This document shows, piece after piece, positions 60,611-64,000 of a DNA stretch of 64,000 nucleotides (position 1 is the first letter of the stretch; each line of letters begins with the position of its first letter). The stretch lies in assembly GCA_022316685.1 (NCBI GenBank), contig JAKJHU010000023.1, positions 9,112,096 to 9,176,095 on the forward strand. The letters are read 5' to 3'. The position numbers were made by a program, and so were the translations under genes. This DNA comes from Progne subis subis (taxonomy: Eukaryota; Chordata; Aves; Passeriformes; Hirundinidae). A model generated the notes under the pieces. That model was given only the letters and a program-made list of their open reading frames with translations, searched no databases and had not been told where the DNA came from.

Positions 60611-61469
60611 TTAGCCTGTTTAAGGAAGAAAAATATGCCTGCAGCATGCATTTTTCTCAGTTGTTTTACTAATCTTGCATAAAAATTAAGTCCTTTTCAT
60701 ATCACAGAGGCATAAGAGGGTGGAGACATCATCCCTGCAAGCAGCTAATAGATGTTGCAAAACTTGATTTTTCACATACAACAAATGATAGCTGATGTTT
60801 TCTGACTTCTTCCAATAAATTTTGATTTTTCTAGAGTATTTTTCACCCTTTCTGATCATAAATGGCCATTACAGTCCCTTGTTTTTCGCACTTTTTGGTG
60901 GTATTTTACGATGTCTCTAGTTTCTAGGCACCCTGTGTACATTTTGAAGAGACCAGCTGCTGCATTTTTCAAGTATCTTTCTGGTTCTCAGGCCTGGTTC
61001 CCAGGCTCACAGCTCCTAGGCTGTCAGGAATTTTCTCTGTCAATATATTTCAGCAGACATTTTGTTCTATTCAGTAATTTTCCCCTTCTAGCCAGGTTGC
61101 ATTTGAGGCTGCTCACATTGCTTGTGTCTAGAAATAATCTCTGATGTTGTTTGAATCGCACACAAAATGCATGATTTTATGGCCTTTATCCTGGTCTGAA
61201 ATGACTGGCACTACCACATGAAAGACAACAACCATTTCTTTTAAAGTTTTAAACATGCTGCCTGAGAATTTAATCAGTTGACCTTTACTTATTTTTTTGT
61301 GAGAAATAGTGAGTATGAGTCCCTGTTCCCTGCTACATGCCATTCATGGCTGTATACACATGAAGATACCCAGGCTGCTTTCTGAGCCTTTCCTTTAAAA
61401 GATGAAAACATTTTGAACTCCTTAACCTTCATACAAAAGCCATTCCAAGGCTTTGACTGCTCTTGCCTT

Positions 61470-61561
<92 letters not shown>

Positions 61562-61600
61562 ACTTCTGTTTTCCTGGAGGAGGAAAGAATCTGAACAGCA
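60611..61600. other. Unique sequence with a CA/TA microsatellite
   Basis: No gene recognised. Frames of up to 77 codons are shadows or low complexity. The sequence just left of the microsatellite could be a further decayed part of the LINE fragment that starts at about 61610. Confidence 0.5.
61471..61560. repeat. Compound (CA)n(TA)n microsatellite
   Basis: ATATAT, then about 27 AC units (61477-61530), about 10 AT units (61531-61551), then ACACACATAC. The perfect CA core suggests current length variability. Confidence 0.97.
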
Positions 61601-61609
61601 CATAACATT

Positions 61610-62040
61610 CACAATTTGATCATGCAGTGACAGAGGATTATTATTCTGTTTGTTCCCTGTTCCTTTTTCAAGAATTCTTAATGTTCTATTTACTTTTTTG
61701 ATGGCTCCTGAGCATGGCATTGAGATTTTACTGGAATTGTCAATGGCAACTCAGAAATCTTTTTTTTCCTGCTTGCTGATAGCTAATTTAGAGCTCATCA
61801 CTGTTATGCATGGTTAAGAATGTTTATTTCCATGTGCAATACTTCATATTTATCAGCATCTCAGCTGCCATTTTCTCACAATCACTCGATATTGTGAGCC
61901 ATCTGCAACTCTTCACAGTTGAATTCCATTTTATTGCCTTAAATAATAGAGCATCATCAAAAAATTTCATTACTTCATTTTTCCAGATGACATATGAACA
62001 TGTGGGATAACATGAGTTCCAGCATACATCCTTTCAAAGA
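61610..62040 (-). mobile_element. Ancient CR1/L3-like LINE fragment
   Basis: Reversed CR1-clade ORF2 landmarks appear in order: TTAATGTTCTATTTACTTTTTTGATGGC near 61678, GATAGCTAATTTAGAGC.CATCA near 61780, ATGTGCAATACTTCATATTTATCA near 61832, TGCCATTTTCTCACAATCAC near 61867, GAGCCATCTGCAACTCTTCACAG near 61896, and CCAGATGACATATGAACATG near 61984. Later text corresponds to the 'GAACAGCACTGGTCCCAG' stretch but is decayed. The 91-bp compound microsatellite lies just outside its left edge. Confidence 0.68.
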
Positions 62041-62467
62041 GCTATGGAGTGCGAAGCCCGTCAGTTAACTTAATGATTTAAGGACATACAATGACAAAAA
62101 AAAAAAAAAAAAAAAAAAAAAAGACTTTTAATAGGTGAGCAGTAGTTGTGTCTTTGTCTTTCCCTGTGATTTTTTTTGCCTTTAGTAGTGCTATGGGGAT
62201 TCAGATGGAAGAATATGTACAGAGGGTATCACAGAATATTTCTAAAGATTCTGCCTTTTACTCTTTTGACTATTGTATTGGTTCTACTTTTGCACAGTAG
62301 TCTGCTATGCTCTGTATCAGGGCAAGATCTCAGTACCCAATGTGTGCTGCTGGTGCTTCATGCCATATTGTATTTAGGCTTTCATCATCTGATACAAAGA
62401 GATGTTTTTCATTTTCATCCTATACTCTACATCAGTAATACCACAGCATGAGAAGCCTTTAAGTCAT
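62041..62467. other. Spacer with a 27-A run
   Basis: Contains 27 consecutive A at 62096-62122 and otherwise unrecognised sequence. An open frame at 62176-62451 shows no known motif. Confidence 0.5.
62096..62122. repeat. Poly-A run (27 A)
   Basis: Homopolymer run. No retrocopied gene is seen next to it. Confidence 0.85.
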
Positions 62468-63037
62468 TGTTGTGGGAGCTTCAGGAAAAGGATACTAGAG
62501 AAGCCCTGCCACTGAGTTGTGAGGTGCAGAAAGGACCCTCTTTTGTATTAACTCTTTCTCAGAGAGGAGCCTGGGGGCAGATGGATCTGATCCTAGCCAC
62601 AGACTGTCAGTGGCTTAAGTAACTTTGTCCTGCAGGTTTTAATGATGGCAAATCAAATATATTCATATAAAATGAATTATTTATTATGACAAATGATTAG
62701 AGAAAAGATCTTAATCAGAGTTACTCACTTCACACTATAAAAAGCTAAAACTACTAGCAGTGTGTGGTATAGTATAGTGCTCTATATCAACACAATTATA
62801 TTAAAGCTAGCAAAAAGAAACAAGTATTAAGTAGAGATTGATGTAACTCACCATACCTGTGCTTATGGGCAGATATCTTTCTCTTAACCTCAAGGAGTAT
62901 CCATGGGGGGCCTCTACCTCTACCTCTACCCTACCCAAGGGAATAAACTTCACACACTCCAAGCAGGAATATGTTGGAAGAACCTAACTCTATGAAAGTG
63001 GACTGGCCTTTTATATTAAAAAGTGATTGACTGCCCA
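62468..63037 (-). mobile_element. Dispersed LTR-like repeat 'LTR A', copy 2
   Basis: Homologous to 13258-13834. It starts at the same TGTTGTGGG edge and shares blocks throughout, up to GGAAGAACCTAACTCTATGAAAGTGG near 62972. The best right end is GACTGCCCA at 63037, with TCAT at 62464-62467 and again at 63038-63041 as a 4-bp target-site duplication. Length is 570 bp, close to copy 1. The minus-strand AATAAATAATTC at about 62688 supports minus orientation. A (CTCTAC)n stretch at about 62910-62935 is an insertion relative to copy 1. Confidence 0.7.
62910..62935. repeat. (CTCTAC)n microsatellite inside LTR A copy 2
   Basis: Three to four CTCTAC units, absent from copy 1. Confidence 0.75.
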
Positions 63038-63042
63038 TCATA

Positions 63043-63555
63043 TGTCTCCAGATGAGTTTTGCAGCTTATCTGCCAAATCTTTGCCCCACTACCAGGATGA
63101 TAACTTGGGGTTGGTTAGCCGGGCTGCTTTTAGCATCATTCAAAACAGCAAAACCAGCACATGGCAGCCCCTCTCAATCCACTACTGATAGCTTGGCAAA
63201 CAGGACATTGTCCAAGCTGCTTGATCATATTCCAGGGCAGAGCATCTCACTACAGTCACGTCTTCCCACAGTATTTGTGGAGTCTTCTCATTCTAAGGAG
63301 GCTGGAATTTGATTTTACCTTTGTGTTAGCTCCTCCCTTGACCCAAACCCTAAACCCTTCCTATAATGCCCTATAAAAATACCACTACCCTCCCTTTGCT
63401 GGTCTTTTGTTTTCACCCCACTCCCCAGCCCTGGGGATAATAAAATGGATTTTTGAGCTTAAATGAAGGAAGACCCATCTCATTCTTTCCCCTGCCAGTG
63501 CCAGCAACTGCACCCTCCCTGGACACGATGAACTCAGTAGCTACACGATGCTACA
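63043..63555 (+). mobile_element. Probable 5' LTR of a provirus
   Basis: CCCTATAAAAATACC (TATA at 63372-63379) is followed 60-70 bp later by GGGGATAATAAAATGG (AATAAA at 63439-63444). A U5-like stretch ends GATGCTACA at 63555, and a TTGGTGG primer-site-like motif starts at 63557. The left edge is a guess: TGTCTCCAGATG at 63043 would give 513 bp, while TGTGGAGTCTTC near 63277 would give a much shorter U3. A target-site duplication cannot be tested because the other end of the provirus lies outside the window. Confidence 0.5.
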
Positions 63556-64000
63556 GTTGGTGGATGTGAGCAACCAGTGAGGACAGCACGACCGCCACCC
63601 CGTAAGTCATCTGCTGACTGCTACACCTTGCGGGACCCTCATCTTAAAAAGGAAGACTCAAGGGTACTATGGCTGGAGGCCAGGTTGAGAGCGACATGAG
63701 GGTAAAAGGCTTACGGGAATGGGGAACTCCCAGTAAGGGGACTGGCTTACTGGGACTGAGCAATGAGATTAACATCTACCATCGCTCAGCAAGACGTTTA
63801 TGATCCTAGTTTTTAAGAGCTACAAGCAGCTGGTCTGCCTGCAAAAGGGACCATTCAGCGTGCTCTTATGAACTCTCCCGACACATGTACTGCTGCTTAT
63901 GGATGATTATGGATGATTTGCATGCAGAGTGTCGGTGCCCTAGATCAGTGGTCCTCCTTCCTGGGAACTTTCATGTTTTTCAGTTTTTGTGAAGCTGCCT
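63556..64000 (+). mobile_element. Provirus leader and broken gag-like start, cut by window end
   Basis: After the putative LTR comes TTGGTGGATGTGAGC (63557-63571), a possible decayed primer-binding site. It is most like a tRNA-Trp-type site, with losses. A splice-donor-like GTAAGT lies at 63602-63607. An ATG at 63719 opens a frame starting MGNSQ, a myristoylation-type MG start as in retroviral matrix proteins. It meets a stop at 63734 after five codons. More stops follow in all frames, so the copy is defective here. No gag domain (capsid MHR, zinc knuckle) lies inside the window. Identity as gag leader is inferred from position only. Confidence 0.4.

Overview
This 64-kb window reads as non-coding nuclear DNA from a bird, most likely a passerine (songbird). 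The main evidence is the repeat content. There are many CR1 LINE fragments, including the typical 3' tail with its GATTCTGTGA-type ends. There is a tRNA-Ile-derived SINE with a CR1-like tail (TguSINE1 type), and there are LTR families that I know from songbird genomes. No bacterial operon, phage, CRISPR array, rRNA gene or functional tRNA gene is visible. I found no convincing host protein-coding exon. The open reading frames are short, often overlap on opposite strands, and the longest ones fall inside LTRs or GC-richer unique sequence.

Layout: 1-2.9 kb is unique sequence. A 583-bp ERVL-type solo LTR with a 5-bp target-site duplication (TSD) lies at 2890-3472. 3.5-8.1 kb is AT-rich unique sequence. 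8.1-10.5 kb is a repeat cluster: a CR1 tail (-), a probable LTR, the tRNA-Ile SINE, and an internally deleted CR1 (+). A 694-bp class II-like solo LTR with a perfect 6-bp TSD lies at 11501-12194 (-). The first copy of a dispersed LTR-like family ('LTR A') lies at 13258-13834. An ancient CR1/L3-like fragment lies at 19.4-20.2 kb and a 35-bp minisatellite at 26428-26765. 31.6-33.5 kb holds two LTRs. CR1 fragments lie at 36.1, 38.5 and 41.8 kb. 42.7-51.6 kb is mostly unique sequence with an AT-rich tract at 49.1 kb. At 51672-53358 a ~1.05-kb LTR (-) is split by a 632-bp LTR with a 4-bp TSD. At 53.9-55.1 kb another LTR splits a CR1. Ancient CR1/L3-like sequence lies at 59.2-59.9 kb (+) and 61.6-62.0 kb (-). 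The second copy of LTR A lies at 62468-63037, and a probable plus-strand provirus (LTR, leader, start of a broken gag-like region) runs off the right end.

No gene system operates here. The history visible is layered retrotransposition: very old CR1/L3-like relics, younger CR1 and a SINE that borrowed a CR1 tail, then several LTR lineages landing in unique DNA or in older repeats, plus microsatellites and one minisatellite. Family names come from memory of avian repeat consensus sequences and were not checked against a database. Termini, TSDs and boxes were read directly from the sequence.
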